A DNA stretch of 64,000 nucleotides from Cognatundibacterium luofuense. Lineage in GTDB: Bacteria; Pseudomonadota; Gammaproteobacteria; Burkholderiales; Burkholderiaceae_D. The position numbers and the translations under genes are program-made. This document shows, piece by piece, positions 25,656 to 35,236 of the stretch (positions are counted from its first letter, which is position 1; every line of letters begins with the position of its first letter). The stretch spans positions 99,548 to 163,547 of the forward strand of contig NZ_JAGSPN010000011.1 in assembly GCF_018139685.1 (NCBI RefSeq), given 5' to 3'. The notes under the pieces were generated by a model that saw nothing but the letters and a program-made list of their open reading frames with translations, was not told the DNA's origin and did no database searches.

Positions 25656-27968
25656 ATGAATCTCCGATCAGGCAAATTGCATTTTCTGCGCAACGTCGCA
25701 CTTTTCTGCGCCACATTTCTGTTATCCGCCCAACCGCTCACAGCCAGCGCTGAAAGTCTGACCGTACAGCAAAATATCAAAAAACATCCGAAAGTCTGCC
25801 TGGCGTTATCAGGTGGCGGTGCACGCGGCTTTGCGCATATCGGCGTACTGAAAAAACTGGAAGAAATGCGCGTCCCGATCGATTGTATTGCCGGCACCAG
25901 CATGGGCGCTGTCATCGGTGGCCTGTATGCGTCCGGATTATCTGCCAGCGAAATTGAAAAACGCCTCGCGCAAACGAAACTGAATGATGTGGCGCTGGAC
26001 CGCGTTGACCGCCGCACACAGCCGCAATCTGTCCGTGAAGAAGATGAACAGTATCCGCTGGGTGCTACGCTGGGTGTCAGTGCCAATGGCGTACGGTTAC
26101 CGACCGGTGTTGTGCAAGCCAACCAGTTTCAGGAATTAATTCAGAACTGGACTTCCCATCTGGCACCGGATTTACCGTTCGACCGTTTACCAATTCCATT
26201 CCGCGCCGTCGCGACCGATCTGGAAACCGGGCAAATGGTGGTGTTCGATAAAGGCCCGCTGCACAAAGCGATTCGCGCCAGTATGGCAGCACCCGGTGTA
26301 TTTGCACCGACGGAAATCGATGGCCGTTTGCTGGCTGATGGCGGTCTGGTCAGAAACCTGCCAGTCGACATTGCACGTGAAATGGGAGCAGATATTATTA
26401 TCGCCGTTAACATTGGCACCCCGCTGCTACCGAGAGATAAACTGCAGACACTGTTCAGCGTCAGCCAGCAAATGATCAACATTCTGACCGAACAAAATGT
26501 CGAGGCACAAAAGAAACTGATTGTGAACGGTGACATTCTGATTGAGCCGGATCTCGGCGATATCGGCTTCATGGATTTCGGCCGCGCCCGCGACGCGATC
26601 AGCATCGGCGCCAATGCAGCCATCAGAAAACAAAGCAGCCTGACAGCGCTGGCCGTGCCGGAATATGTACACAATGTGAATGCTAAGGTGCGGGAAAACA
26701 CGATGCTGCGTCCGGTGCAGATCAGTTTTGTCGAGATTGAAAATGATGCTGCCATTCCGGTGGATGATATCCGTCGTCAGCTGGGGATCAGTACCGGCGA
26801 GTTTTATGTGGCAGACGATATCAACCGCAAACTGACTGAACTCAACAGCCGCCGTGAATTCGACAGCGTCAGTCATGAACTGGTGCAAAAAGGTGATGAA
26901 TATGGCGTAAAAATCAAAGCCAAAGGAAAAAACTGGGGGCCACATTTCCTGCGCTTTGGCCTCAGTTTATCCAGCGGATTTGACGGTGCCGGTGGCTATC
27001 GTCTGCAGGTCGGCCATCGCCGCCCGTGGCTGACGGAAGGCGGACTGGAGTGGCGCAACGATGCTGAGTTCGGCAATGTCCTGAAATTACGCAGCGAACT
27101 GCGCCAGCCGCTGTATGAGCGCGAAGGCATGTATCTGGCACCGTTCGCCGATTTCTCGGAAACTTCACTAAATTATTACCGGGATGACGTACGTCTGGCG
27201 GAATACAGTTTACGCACAGAAAGAGCAGGTATCGAACTGGCAATTCCTCTCGGTACGCGCAGCACACTGGGCGAAGCACGCATCGGTCTGAACTTCAATA
27301 GTTACCGCGTCTCGCCGAAACTGGGCGGCATTCTGATCGGTTCGCCGAATGATCCGACCGTCACCAGTATTTCAAACGCTCTGCCGCAAGCCACCTTGCA
27401 ACAGTTCGGCCTGAAAACAGGCTTCGTGATAGATCAGCTCAGCGATCCGGCATTTCCGCGTGAGGGTTACAAAGTGGATTCCGCTCTGTTTCTCGGACTG
27501 GATGGTTCGCGCCAGAAATTTCAGGAACTTTCAGCCAGTGGCCTGTGGGCTGCCAGCCGTGGCAATCACAGTCTGAATCTGAAAATCAGTGCAGCTGGTT
27601 TATTCCAGTCAGATGACAGCCAGACCCGTGGCGTCGGTTCTTTCCTCGGCGGCTTCCAGAAGCTGACGGCTTATCAGCAGGATCAGTTCGTCGGTAACTA
27701 TATGCTGTATGGCAGCGCCACTTATCTGCTGCGCGCGGTGAATTTTGAGATGGCGGGACAAAGCCTGTTCCTCGGTACATCGCTGGAAGCAGGTCAGGCA
27801 TGGAATGAGCGCAAAGAATTTTCAGCAAAAAATATGCGCAAGAGCCTCAGCGTATTCACCGGCGTGAATAGTTTCCTCGGCCCCTTATACCTCGGTTTTG
27901 CAGTTGGTCAGAACGGTGCGAAGAATGTCTTCTTCCAGCTGGGCAAACAAACTGATCCGCTGCACTGA
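25656..27968 (+). CDS. Patatin-like phospholipase with POTRA and beta-barrel (type Vd secretion, PlpD-like)
   Basis: A 770-residue outer-membrane protein. In order: a signal peptide (to about residue 33), a patatin phospholipase domain with the oxyanion-hole motif SGGGARG (about 52-58), the nucleophile elbow GTSMGAV (about 80-86) and catalytic aspartate in DGGLVRNLP, then one POTRA-like domain (about 355-430, ISFVEIENDAAIPVDDIRRQLGIS) and a C-terminal Omp85-type beta-barrel with alternating strands up to FFQLGKQ. This is the layout of PlpD-type (type Vd) autotransporters, in which barrel and POTRA export the linked lipase. Start is set at the signal peptide; 41 upstream codons are open. Single gene, ending in a strong hairpin. 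Confidence 0.9.
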   Translation: MNLRSGKLHFLRNVALFCATFLLSAQPLTASAESLTVQQNIKKHPKVCLALSGGGARGFAHIGVLKKLEEMRVPIDCIAGTSMGAVIGGLYASGLSASEIEKRLAQTKLNDVALDRVDRRTQPQSVREEDEQYPLGATLGVSANGVRLPTGVVQANQFQELIQNWTSHLAPDLPFDRLPIPFRAVATDLETGQMVVFDKGPLHKAIRASMAAPGVFAPTEIDGRLLADGGLVRNLPVDIAREMGADIIIAVNIGTPLLPRDKLQTLFSVSQQMINILTEQNVEAQKKLIVNGDILIEPDLGDIGFMDFGRARDAISIGANAAIRKQSSLTALAVPEYVHNVNAKVRENTMLRPVQISFVEIENDAAIPVDDIRRQLGISTGEFYVADDINRKLTELNSRREFDSVSHELVQKGDEYGVKIKAKGKNWGPHFLRFGLSLSSGFDGAGGYRLQVGHRRPWLTEGGLEWRNDAEFGNVLKLRSELRQPLYEREGMYLAPFADFSETSLNYYRDDVRLAEYSLRTERAGIELAIPLGTRSTLGEARIGLNFNSYRVSPKLGGILIGSPNDPTVTSISNALPQATLQQFGLKTGFVIDQLSDPAFPREGYKVDSALFLGLDGSRQKFQELSASGLWAASRGNHSLNLKISAAGLFQSDDSQTRGVGSFLGGFQKLTAYQQDQFVGNYMLYGSATYLLRAVNFEMAGQSLFLGTSLEAGQAWNERKEFSAKNMRKSLSVFTGVNSFLGPLYLGFAVGQNGAKNVFFQLGKQTDPLH

Positions 27969-27993
27969 CCACTCAGCTGATCACTTCATCAGC

Positions 27994-28024
27994 TCCCGGA
28001 TATCGCTGCCTGCGATGTCCGGGA
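27994..28024. terminator. Hairpin between convergent patatin and FAH genes
   Basis: 13-bp stem TCCCGGATATCGC / GCGATGTCCGGGA with one mismatch and a 5-nt loop, 26 bp beyond the patatin stop and 52 bp from the FAH stop. T-rich sequence follows only loosely. Confidence 0.65.
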
Positions 28025-28076
28025 ACTTGCCGGTAAATTTGTTTTTCAGACGATATCTGTCTGCACAAATAAAAAT

Positions 28077-29039
28077 TTACAGCGACTCAACGATACCGGT
28101 ATCAATCGCACCGAATACCGATTTCCCGGCCTTATCCAGAATTTCAATCTTCAGTAAATCACCGTGACGCAGATAACTGCTGCGGTATTCGCCGGTTGCT
28201 GCAAATTCCAGTGCACGCTTTTCCGTCAGGCAACCGACGCCGCGACTGGTTTGCTTATCCGTAATCACGCCACCACTGATCATCGTGCCATTCACTACCG
28301 GGCTATGCAAAGACAGGAAAGACATCAGTTGCGGAAACGAGAATGCCATACCACCGGCATCCGGCTGGCCGATCAGATTGCCATTCCATGCGATTCTGAC
28401 CTGCAATCCCAGTTTGCCTTCGCGCCAGTATTCACCCAGTTCTTCCGGCGATACCAGCACCGGCGCCAGCGTCGTTCCGGCATCGGCCAGTGCTGAATGC
28501 GGCGTATCCCGCAATGCGGCGGCATGTAAGCGCCACTGACAGGACAAACCGATCAGCCGGATTTGCTCGAATGCCGCAGCATTGCTGCTGCCTTGCGGCA
28601 GATCGCCGGTCAGTACCAGAATTTCAGCGCTGAAATCCAGATCCGATTGTTCGGATAACAGCAAAACGTCTTCTGTCGGCGGACGCAAAAAATCAGCGCG
28701 TGACTCCGTCAGCACCGGCAAACCTTCTTTGCCGACACTGCCCTGCCCGCCGGATACACGTTCCGCGTAAGCCGGATAGGTTTGCGCTGTCACTTTACGG
28801 TAAGCACGCGGTATCGGCGACATGCAGGCATCAGCCTTAAAATCAAAACTGTGTGCGGCCTTTCCGCTATTAAGCTTCTGATACAGCGCTTCCAGTTGCG
28901 GGCTGATAAAACCCCAGTCATCCAGTGCTGCCTGCAGCGTCGGTGCAATATCGTGTGCAATACAGGCGGTTTTCAGATCGCGGGTCACCACAATCAGTTG
29001 TCCGTTGCGGGAACCATCTTTCAAAGTTGCCAGTTTCAT
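28077..29039 (-). CDS. Fumarylacetoacetate hydrolase (FAH) family protein
   Basis: A 320-residue FAH-superfamily enzyme with N-terminal domain (MKLATLKDGSRNGQLIVV) and the catalytic FAH domain. Segments DFSAEILVLTGDLPQG, RIAWNGNLIGQPDAGGMAFSFPQL and TSRGVGCLTEKRALEF follow the family pattern of C-C bond hydrolases acting on fumarylacetoacetate, acylpyruvates or related diketo acids. Length matches the bacterial fumarylacetoacetase-like group without hmgA/maiA neighbours here, so the substrate cannot be fixed. A tyrosine-breakdown role is possible only if partners lie elsewhere. Confidence 0.85.
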   Translation of the reverse strand: MKLATLKDGSRNGQLIVVTRDLKTACIAHDIAPTLQAALDDWGFISPQLEALYQKLNSGKAAHSFDFKADACMSPIPRAYRKVTAQTYPAYAERVSGGQGSVGKEGLPVLTESRADFLRPPTEDVLLLSEQSDLDFSAEILVLTGDLPQGSSNAAAFEQIRLIGLSCQWRLHAAALRDTPHSALADAGTTLAPVLVSPEELGEYWREGKLGLQVRIAWNGNLIGQPDAGGMAFSFPQLMSFLSLHSPVVNGTMISGGVITDKQTSRGVGCLTEKRALEFAATGEYRSSYLRHGDLLKIEILDKAGKSVFGAIDTGIVESL

Positions 29040-29306
29040 TATCTACTCACTGAAAATTCTGCTTTATTCGGTCAGCCCGCATTGTCCTTGCTTACGAAGG
29101 CGAAATGCAAGTCACATTTATGCGGAACTAAACACCGCCAACGCTGACCAATGCAACACACTGATACGGCAGCGCGGACGATACTGCATCGCCACGTAAT
29201 GCCAGACAACAGAACGATTCAAAATCCCGCATTTTTCACAATCAAAAATGCATAACGGCGACAGAATCCTTACAATCGCCAGCTATTCAAAATTCACTGC
29301 AAAACT

Positions 29307-31127
29307 ATGATATTCCGACCTACCACTTTATCGCTTTTACTGATCAGCGCCGGACTGACATTCGCTCATGCACCGGCATTCGCCGAAAACGGTACGAAAG
29401 CAGTGACACAGGGGCCAAGCGCACAGCAAATCCGGCTGGCTGCACTGGCGGAAGACTATTATCAGAAGTCGCTGGAACTGAATCCGATCAGTGCAACTGA
29501 GCAAGGCGAACATCGCTATGACGATCGCTTGCCAATGACACTGACACCGGAAATCCGGGCGCAGGAACTGGCGTACTACAAAAAACTGCATGCAGATTTA
29601 AGCCGCATTCAGCGCGGGCATTTAAACGTTCAGGAAAAACAGACACTGGACATCATGCTGTTTGAAACCGAAGCAGCACTGAATCTGTCTGCGTTTCCGG
29701 ATCATCTGATGCCGGTCAACCAGATGGACAGCATTCCGCTGACACTGGCCCACTTTGCCGGTGGCCAGAGTGCGCAGCCATTAAAAACGCCGCAGCAATA
29801 CCGGACTTTCCTGAAGCGCTTACAACAATTACCTGCCTGGCTGCAGGCAGCCCGTGCCAATATGGAACAGGGGATACAGCGCAAAGTTGTCTTACCGAAA
29901 GCACTGGTGATTTCCATGTTGCCGCAATATGAGCAAATGGTGACTGCGCAGCCGGAAGATCATCCTTATTTTGCGCCGGTGAAACAGTTTCCGGAACAAT
30001 TCAGCGCTCAGGATAAACAGCAACTGGCAAACGAGTACCGCGATGCACTGAAGCAACAGATTGTTCCGGCACTGGCGCAATTTCTGCAATTCCTGAAAAA
30101 CGATTATCTGCCTGCTGCACGCACCAGCACCGGATGGGCTGATCTGCCGGACGGCAAGCGCTGGTATAACACCTGGGCGCAAGTGCAGACCACCACCAGC
30201 CTGACACCGGAAGCGATTCACCAGACTGGTCTGAAGGAAGTCGCCCGTATTCAGTCTGAATACGCGAAACTCGGCCCGCAACTGGGATACAAAGGTGACG
30301 CAAAGGCTTTCCCTGCGTGGATGGAAGCACAAACCACCTACAAACCGTTCAAGACCGAAAAAGAAGTGCTGGATGCCTACCTGCAAATTGATGCCTATGT
30401 TCGCAAAAAACTGCCGGACTATTTCGGCAAAATTCCAAAGGCACCATTAGAAATCCGCCCGGAGCCGGAAATCAGCCGCGCTACGGCATCGGATCATTAC
30501 AGCTCTCCGGCACTGGATGGCTCCCGTCCCGGCGTATTCTGGGCGGTAATCAATAATCCGGCAGACTATGCCACCACCGGTATGAAAACCCTGTATCTGC
30601 ATGAAGGTCAGCCGGGGCATCATTTCCACTTAGCTTTTCTGCAGGAACTGGATTTACCGAAATTCCGCCGCGTTGGTGGCAATACCGCTTACACCGAGGG
30701 CTGGGCGCTGTATTCGGAAACGCTGGGTAAAGAAATGGGCTTGTTCGACAATGATCCGGCTTCTTACTACGGCCATCTGAGTGATGAAATGCTGCGAGCA
30801 ACACGTCTGGTCGTCGATACCGGCATGCACGCAAAAGGCTGGACCCGTGAGCAAGGCATTCAGTATCTGCAGGAAACGCTGGGCTACACGGAAGCAGCCT
30901 CACGTCAGGCAATTGAACGTTACATGGCATGGCCGGGTCAGGCACTTGGTTATAAAGTCGGTTCCCTGAAAATCATGGAATTGCGCAAGCGGGCAGAAAA
31001 TGAACTGGGTGCAAAATTCAGCCTGAAAGCTTTCCACGACGAAGTGCTGAGCGACGGTACACTGCCACTGGCACTGCTGGAAAAGAAGATGTTGCTGTGG
31101 ATTGCAACGCAAAAGGCGGCGCACTGA
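29307..31127 (+). CDS. Exported DUF885 protein, metallopeptidase-like
   Basis: A 606-residue protein with signal peptide (MIFRPTTLSLLLISAGLTFAHAPAFA) and one long DUF885 domain. The likely zinc site is LHEGQPGHHFHLA near residue 430, an HE..H-type variant resembling M32-like carboxypeptidases, with a further glutamate in YTEGWALYSETLG about 35 residues on. DUF885 proteins are believed to be zinc peptidases, mostly uncharacterised. Upstream, a 267-bp divergent gap separates it from the FAH gene. A periplasmic peptide- or cell-envelope-processing role is an inference. Confidence 0.85.
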   Translation: MIFRPTTLSLLLISAGLTFAHAPAFAENGTKAVTQGPSAQQIRLAALAEDYYQKSLELNPISATEQGEHRYDDRLPMTLTPEIRAQELAYYKKLHADLSRIQRGHLNVQEKQTLDIMLFETEAALNLSAFPDHLMPVNQMDSIPLTLAHFAGGQSAQPLKTPQQYRTFLKRLQQLPAWLQAARANMEQGIQRKVVLPKALVISMLPQYEQMVTAQPEDHPYFAPVKQFPEQFSAQDKQQLANEYRDALKQQIVPALAQFLQFLKNDYLPAARTSTGWADLPDGKRWYNTWAQVQTTTSLTPEAIHQTGLKEVARIQSEYAKLGPQLGYKGDAKAFPAWMEAQTTYKPFKTEKEVLDAYLQIDAYVRKKLPDYFGKIPKAPLEIRPEPEISRATASDHYSSPALDGSRPGVFWAVINNPADYATTGMKTLYLHEGQPGHHFHLAFLQELDLPKFRRVGGNTAYTEGWALYSETLGKEMGLFDNDPASYYGHLSDEMLRATRLVVDTGMHAKGWTREQGIQYLQETLGYTEAASRQAIERYMAWPGQALGYKVGSLKIMELRKRAENELGAKFSLKAFHDEVLSDGTLPLALLEKKMLLWIATQKAAH

Positions 31128-31295
31128 AGTTTCTTGTAACTTTTGTTACCGCCGGATTGACCAGAAATCTGAACTCTTGCAGAATGTAAAACGGCATACA
31201 ATCAGGGATACAGTCACTGCCTCCATCCGACGGCAGTGACATTCTGGCCAGTTCAAGGAACCTCCGTTTTCCGAACCATTGAGCGAATTTCTGCA

Positions 31296-32198
31296 ATGAA
31301 CAGACAAAAAGCCCTCAAATGCATCGTCGCGCAAGCCAATCAGGGCGATCTGGTCTTTCCCGCCAACGTCGCCGCGTCGCTGAAACTGCAACAAACCATT
31401 GACGACCCTGATTGCTCGGTAGATACCGCGGCCAAACTGGTGCTGAATGAGCCGTTGCTGGCGGCAAAAGTCGTGGCGATTGCCAATTCGGCTGCATACA
31501 ACCGTGGCAGCGACGTGACCAATGTCAAGGCAGCAATTTCCCGTCTGGGATTCCGAACGCTGCGTGCCATCGTTTCTTCGCTGGTCATCAGGCAGTTAGC
31601 CGGCACCAGTAAAAATCACGATATTCAGTTAATGACCAGCCGTCTGTGGCAACACACGGCAGAAGTAGCTGCATTGTCACAAGTGATTGCGCGCCGCATT
31701 ACGCGACTGGATCCGGATACCGCCTTGTTTGCCGGTATCGTGCATGAAGTCGGCAATTTCTATCTGTTTTCACGCGCAGAGGAATTCCCCGCCCTGCTGC
31801 AACCGGACGAGCTGGCGCATCTGCACGATATTTCGGATGACACCGCCGAGAGCGATGAATTGCCGGACTTCGAAGATACGCTGGTTGATCTGGAATCGTC
31901 TGAAGCAATTATTGGCCGAGCAGTAGCAGCACGCTTATTCCTGCCGTCGCAAGTCAGCGAAGCGCTGGATGGCATGTGGTACGGCTTACGCGCCATGCCA
32001 CCGGAAACGCTGGCAGATACCCTGTTGCTGGCAAACGAGCTGGCAATCCACAAATCGCCACTGGATTACAATTCCTATTCTGAATCCGAACGCTTTACCT
32101 CGGAAATTGATTTCACCGTGGGTGATGGCACGCTGGCCAGCATTCTTGAAGAATCCGACGAAGAGCTGAAAACTCTGACTTCCGCTCTGCTGGTGTAA
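31296..32198 (+). CDS. HDOD domain signalling protein
   Basis: A 300-residue cytoplasmic protein with an HDOD domain over about residues 15-215 (FPANVAASLKLQQTIDD, ANSAAYNRG, AISRLGFRTLRAIV, LWQHTAEVAALSQVIAR, LFAGIVHEVGNFYLF). HDOD proteins are HD-like domains usually without hydrolase activity that act in signal transduction, often with c-di-GMP or two-component systems. Here HTAE stands where the HD pair would be, so enzymatic activity is not expected. The tail of about 85 residues is acidic. The start MNRQKALKC is preferred to an upstream ATG because the domain begins there; the ribosome-binding site is weak. Confidence 0.87.
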   Translation: MNRQKALKCIVAQANQGDLVFPANVAASLKLQQTIDDPDCSVDTAAKLVLNEPLLAAKVVAIANSAAYNRGSDVTNVKAAISRLGFRTLRAIVSSLVIRQLAGTSKNHDIQLMTSRLWQHTAEVAALSQVIARRITRLDPDTALFAGIVHEVGNFYLFSRAEEFPALLQPDELAHLHDISDDTAESDELPDFEDTLVDLESSEAIIGRAVAARLFLPSQVSEALDGMWYGLRAMPPETLADTLLLANELAIHKSPLDYNSYSESERFTSEIDFTVGDGTLASILEESDEELKTLTSALLV

Positions 32199-32246
32199 TG
32201 CTGTATCACTAACCAGCCCTGCGCAGGCTCCCTGCCTGCAACAAAG

Positions 32247-32287
32247 AAAAAGCACCGTTTCTGTTCAAAGAAAACGGTGCTTTTTTT
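32247..32287 (+). terminator. Terminator of HDOD gene
   Basis: Stem GCACCGTTT / AAACGGTGC (with further A-T pairs) and a T run, 49 bp beyond the stop codon. Confidence 0.85.
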
Positions 32288-32334
32288 ATGCTTCGCGGCT
32301 TAGCCAGCTCACAGACCGCTGAAAACCGGATTTT

Positions 32335-32436
32335 CAGGCTGAAAATGCCTCAAATGCGGTGTTCTGCATAGCCATCCGGCGGTCGTCGGCAGAAAGTCCG
32401 GGCCTCAGAAAACATCAGATGACGAACTCTGCACAA
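32335..32436 (+). repeat. Convergent-gap repeat, copy 4
   Basis: Fourth copy, same orientation as copy 1, between the convergent HDOD and ilvE genes and after the HDOD terminator. Boxes start at 32354 and 32419, 65 bp apart; core intact. Its left flank holds the near-perfect palindrome ATTTTCAGGCTGAAAAT. Confidence 0.85.
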
Positions 32437-32489
32437 GAACGATGCTGAACCAAGCGAAAAACCCAGCTGGTTCAGCACCGCCTGCAGCA

Positions 32490-33482
32490 TTAAACGCGGG
32501 TGATCCAGCCGAAGCTGTCTTCTTCCAGACCTTGCTGCACATCGTTCAGGTATTTACGCAGACGCTTCGCATTTACAGGCTCGCCGCCTTGTTTTACGTG
32601 ATGTGTTTCGCCTTCGTATACAACTTCACCGATCGGTGCAAGCACAGCTGCTGTACCGGACAAGGCCACTTCACCGGTTTTGATCCACTCGATCAGTTCA
32701 GTTGCCTGAATATTGCGCTCGGTCACTTTGTAACCCAGTTTCGCTGCCACTTGCAGCAGGGAATCACGGGTGATGCCCGGCAGGAATTCTGAGCTCAGTG
32801 GTTTGGTCAGCACTTCGTTGTCGTTGATCAGCAGGCAGTTGGCCGCACCGGTTTCCTGCACGTCGCCATCCGGTGCAAAGATCACCTGTGCTGTGTTGTA
32901 TTTCTCTTTCGCCGCCAGAATCAGACCCAGCGCGCTGGCATAGTTACCACCGGATTTCACGCTACCGAAGTGCGGTGCGCAACGCTGGTGTTCGGTGTCC
33001 AGCAATACGCGCATTTTTGCGTCGGCAGGGAAATAATCGCCAACCGGAGAAATCAGCACGTACAGCATGGCGGTGCGGGTTGGTGCTGCTGCACGGCCAA
33101 TCGACTGATCCGTACCGATCAGCGTAGGACGGATGTAGGCAGAGCCAGGGAAAGCCGGTACTTCGTCGCGGTGTTTGGCGAGGATATCGACAATCATCGC
33201 TTTCAGTTGCTCAGTGTCCGGCACTGGCAGATGCAGGCAGCGTGCGCTGTTCTGCATACGTTTAACGTGGTCATCCAGACGGAAGATATTGATTTTGCCA
33301 TCGGCGGCACGGAAGGCTTTCATGCCTTCGAAACAGGTACTGGCGTAATGCAGTACGTGTGTGGCCGGATGCAGAGGCAGTTTGTCGCTAGGAACAAAAC
33401 TGGTTTCAGACCATTTTTCGCCGTCATAGGTAGCGAAGGTCATTTCATCAAAAAATACGGTACCAAATTCTGCGTTTGCCAT
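32490..33482 (-). CDS. ilvE: Branched-chain amino acid aminotransferase IlvE
   Basis: PLP-dependent fold-type IV transaminase for the last step of leucine, isoleucine and valine synthesis and the first of their breakdown. The 330-residue protein shows HYASTCFEGMKAF, the PLP-lysine region SVKSGGNYASAL near residue 190 and GAANCLLI, with the family C-terminus. Transcribed leftward alone; the stop is 54 bp from repeat copy 4 and no separate hairpin of its own is seen, so the repeat is the first structured sequence RNA polymerase meets. Upstream is a 490-bp gap. Confidence 0.94.
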   Translation of the reverse strand: MANAEFGTVFFDEMTFATYDGEKWSETSFVPSDKLPLHPATHVLHYASTCFEGMKAFRAADGKINIFRLDDHVKRMQNSARCLHLPVPDTEQLKAMIVDILAKHRDEVPAFPGSAYIRPTLIGTDQSIGRAAAPTRTAMLYVLISPVGDYFPADAKMRVLLDTEHQRCAPHFGSVKSGGNYASALGLILAAKEKYNTAQVIFAPDGDVQETGAANCLLINDNEVLTKPLSSEFLPGITRDSLLQVAAKLGYKVTERNIQATELIEWIKTGEVALSGTAAVLAPIGEVVYEGETHHVKQGGEPVNAKRLRKYLNDVQQGLEEDSFGWITRV

Positions 33483-33973
33483 GATTTATATATCCCCAAA
33501 AATACTGCAACAATTTGTTGAATCCTCGGAGTCAGCAGCATGCTGTTACCGCTGGTGACCGGAATCTGGTGGCCCTGATCAGACCACGGCGCCGGCCGGG
33601 TTCGGCCGCACCGTTATCACTTGGCTGTGTCAGTACGTCGCTGCATGCGTACTGAGCAATCAGGCAAGGCTCTTCACGATCTTTCTATTCTATCGAATTC
33701 ACGCTGAAAAAAACCGGTACAAGGCTGATAATTATCGCGATGCAGCTTCATACCATCTGCAGCATCTTCCCTGTGCAATGCTTGCAAGCCGGATTGCGGA
33801 TGCTGCAAACGCACATAAAAAGTCAGCCGTACTGGCCCAGTCGCTATACCAGTACAGTCGTACTGGCCTGAAAAAATGAAAAAGAACGCGCCCTTTCCGG
33901 CTGCGTTCTTTTCTCTTTACAGGCACTGATGCTCTGATACGGAAACACAAATTCCCGCTCAGCGCTGCACATC
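33483..33973. other. Gap between prpF and ilvE
   Basis: About 490 bp with no supportable gene. It includes the ilvE promoter region, a GC-rich block with GGCCG/CGGCC words (33590-33615), three alternating words GTACTGG (33829-33835), CCAGTAC (33849-33855) and GTACTGG (33860-33866) that can pair in two ways, and the prpF terminator. The frame 33732-34067 on the minus strand has no family likeness and runs into prpF out of frame, so it is not called. Confidence 0.6.
33871..33912 (-). terminator. Terminator of the prp operon
   Basis: Stem AAAGAACGC / GCGTTCTTT with a 13-nt loop, followed leftward by a T-rich tract, about 60 bp beyond the prpF stop. Confidence 0.8.
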
Positions 33974-35170
33974 TCAGATGCCGGTCAGCGTTTCCGCGGG
34001 AATTCTGACCCAGCCTTCCATCAGCACGCGCGCACTGCGGCTCATGATCGCGCGGGATACTTTCCACTGACCATTATCCTGCACCGCTTCCGCACCCACG
34101 CGCAGCGTGCCGGAAGGATGACCGAAACGCACAGCCTGTTTCGCGCCACCGGCCGCATTGCTGACCAGCGTACCCGGAATCGCCGCAGCCGTACCAATCG
34201 CCACAGCAGCTGTTCCCATCATGGCATGATGCAGCTTACCCATTGATAAAGCACGCACCAGCAAATCAATATCCGCTGCCTGCACGGTTTTATTGCTGGA
34301 AGACTGATAGCTGGCCGACGGAGCTACAAACGCGATTTTCGGTGTGTGCTGGCGGGTCGCGGCTTCTGCGATATCTTTGATCAGCCCCATTTTGACTGCG
34401 CCGTAAGCGCGAATGGTTTCAAAGCGTGCCAGCGCTGCCGTATCGCCATTGATTGCATCCTGCAATTCCGTACCCTGATAACCGATATCCGCTGCATTTA
34501 CAAAAATCGTCGGAATACCGGCATTGATCATGGTGGCAGGAAAACTGCCGATGCCCGGCACATCCAGTGTGTCGATCAGATTCCCGGTCGGGAACATCGC
34601 ACCACCGTCGCCATCTTCATCGGCAGCGGGGTCCATGAATTCCAGCTGCACTTCTGCTGCCGGAAATGTCACACCATCCAGTTCAAAATCACCGGATTCC
34701 TGTACCTGACCATTGCACACCGGAATATGCGCAATAATGGTTTTGCTGATATTGGCCTGCCAGATTCTGACTGTCGCCAGTCCGTTTTGCGGAATACGAC
34801 TGGCATCGACCAGACCGCTGCTGATGGCAAACGCACCGACTGCTGCGGACAAATTGCCGCAGTTACCGCTCCAGTCGACAAAGGCTTTATCAATCGATAC
34901 CTGACCGAACAGATAATCAACATCATGATCCGCGCGGGTGGATGGCGACAGAATCACGGTTTTACTGGTACTGGACGTCGCACCGCCCATACCATCAATT
35001 TGCTTACCGTAAGGATCGGGGCTGCCGATGACGCGCAGTAACACCGCGTCGCGCGCCGGACCAGGCTGCTGCGCTGCTTCCGGCAAATCCTGCAGACGGA
35101 AAAACACGCCTTTACTGGTGCCGCCGCGCATGTAGGTCGCGGGAATTCTGATTTGCGGGAGAAAACTCAT
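33974..35170 (-). CDS. prpF: AcnD-accessory isomerase PrpF
   Basis: PrpF isomerises the trans-aconitate-type methyl product so that AcnD can work, as part of the 2-methylcitrate cycle for propionate. The 398-residue protein has the N-terminal MRGGTSKGVFF and GSPDPYGKQIDGMGGATSSTSK motifs and CGNLSAAVGAFAI of the diaminopimelate-epimerase-like fold. It is the last gene of the leftward operon, 66 bp after acnD, and is followed by a terminator. Confidence 0.96.
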   Translation of the reverse strand: MSFLPQIRIPATYMRGGTSKGVFFRLQDLPEAAQQPGPARDAVLLRVIGSPDPYGKQIDGMGGATSSTSKTVILSPSTRADHDVDYLFGQVSIDKAFVDWSGNCGNLSAAVGAFAISSGLVDASRIPQNGLATVRIWQANISKTIIAHIPVCNGQVQESGDFELDGVTFPAAEVQLEFMDPAADEDGDGGAMFPTGNLIDTLDVPGIGSFPATMINAGIPTIFVNAADIGYQGTELQDAINGDTAALARFETIRAYGAVKMGLIKDIAEAATRQHTPKIAFVAPSASYQSSSNKTVQAADIDLLVRALSMGKLHHAMMGTAAVAIGTAAAIPGTLVSNAAGGAKQAVRFGHPSGTLRVGAEAVQDNGQWKVSRAIMSRSARVLMEGWVRIPAETLTGI

Positions 35171-35236
35171 AGCTCTCTTTCTTAAGAAAAATCAGGCTGC
35201 CGGAAACTTATGTCCCGTGCAGCCTGATGATCCGGA

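Noticed and set aside
33732-34067. 111-codon minus-strand frame near the end of prpF
   Set aside because: It overlaps prpF out of frame and contains the prp terminator.
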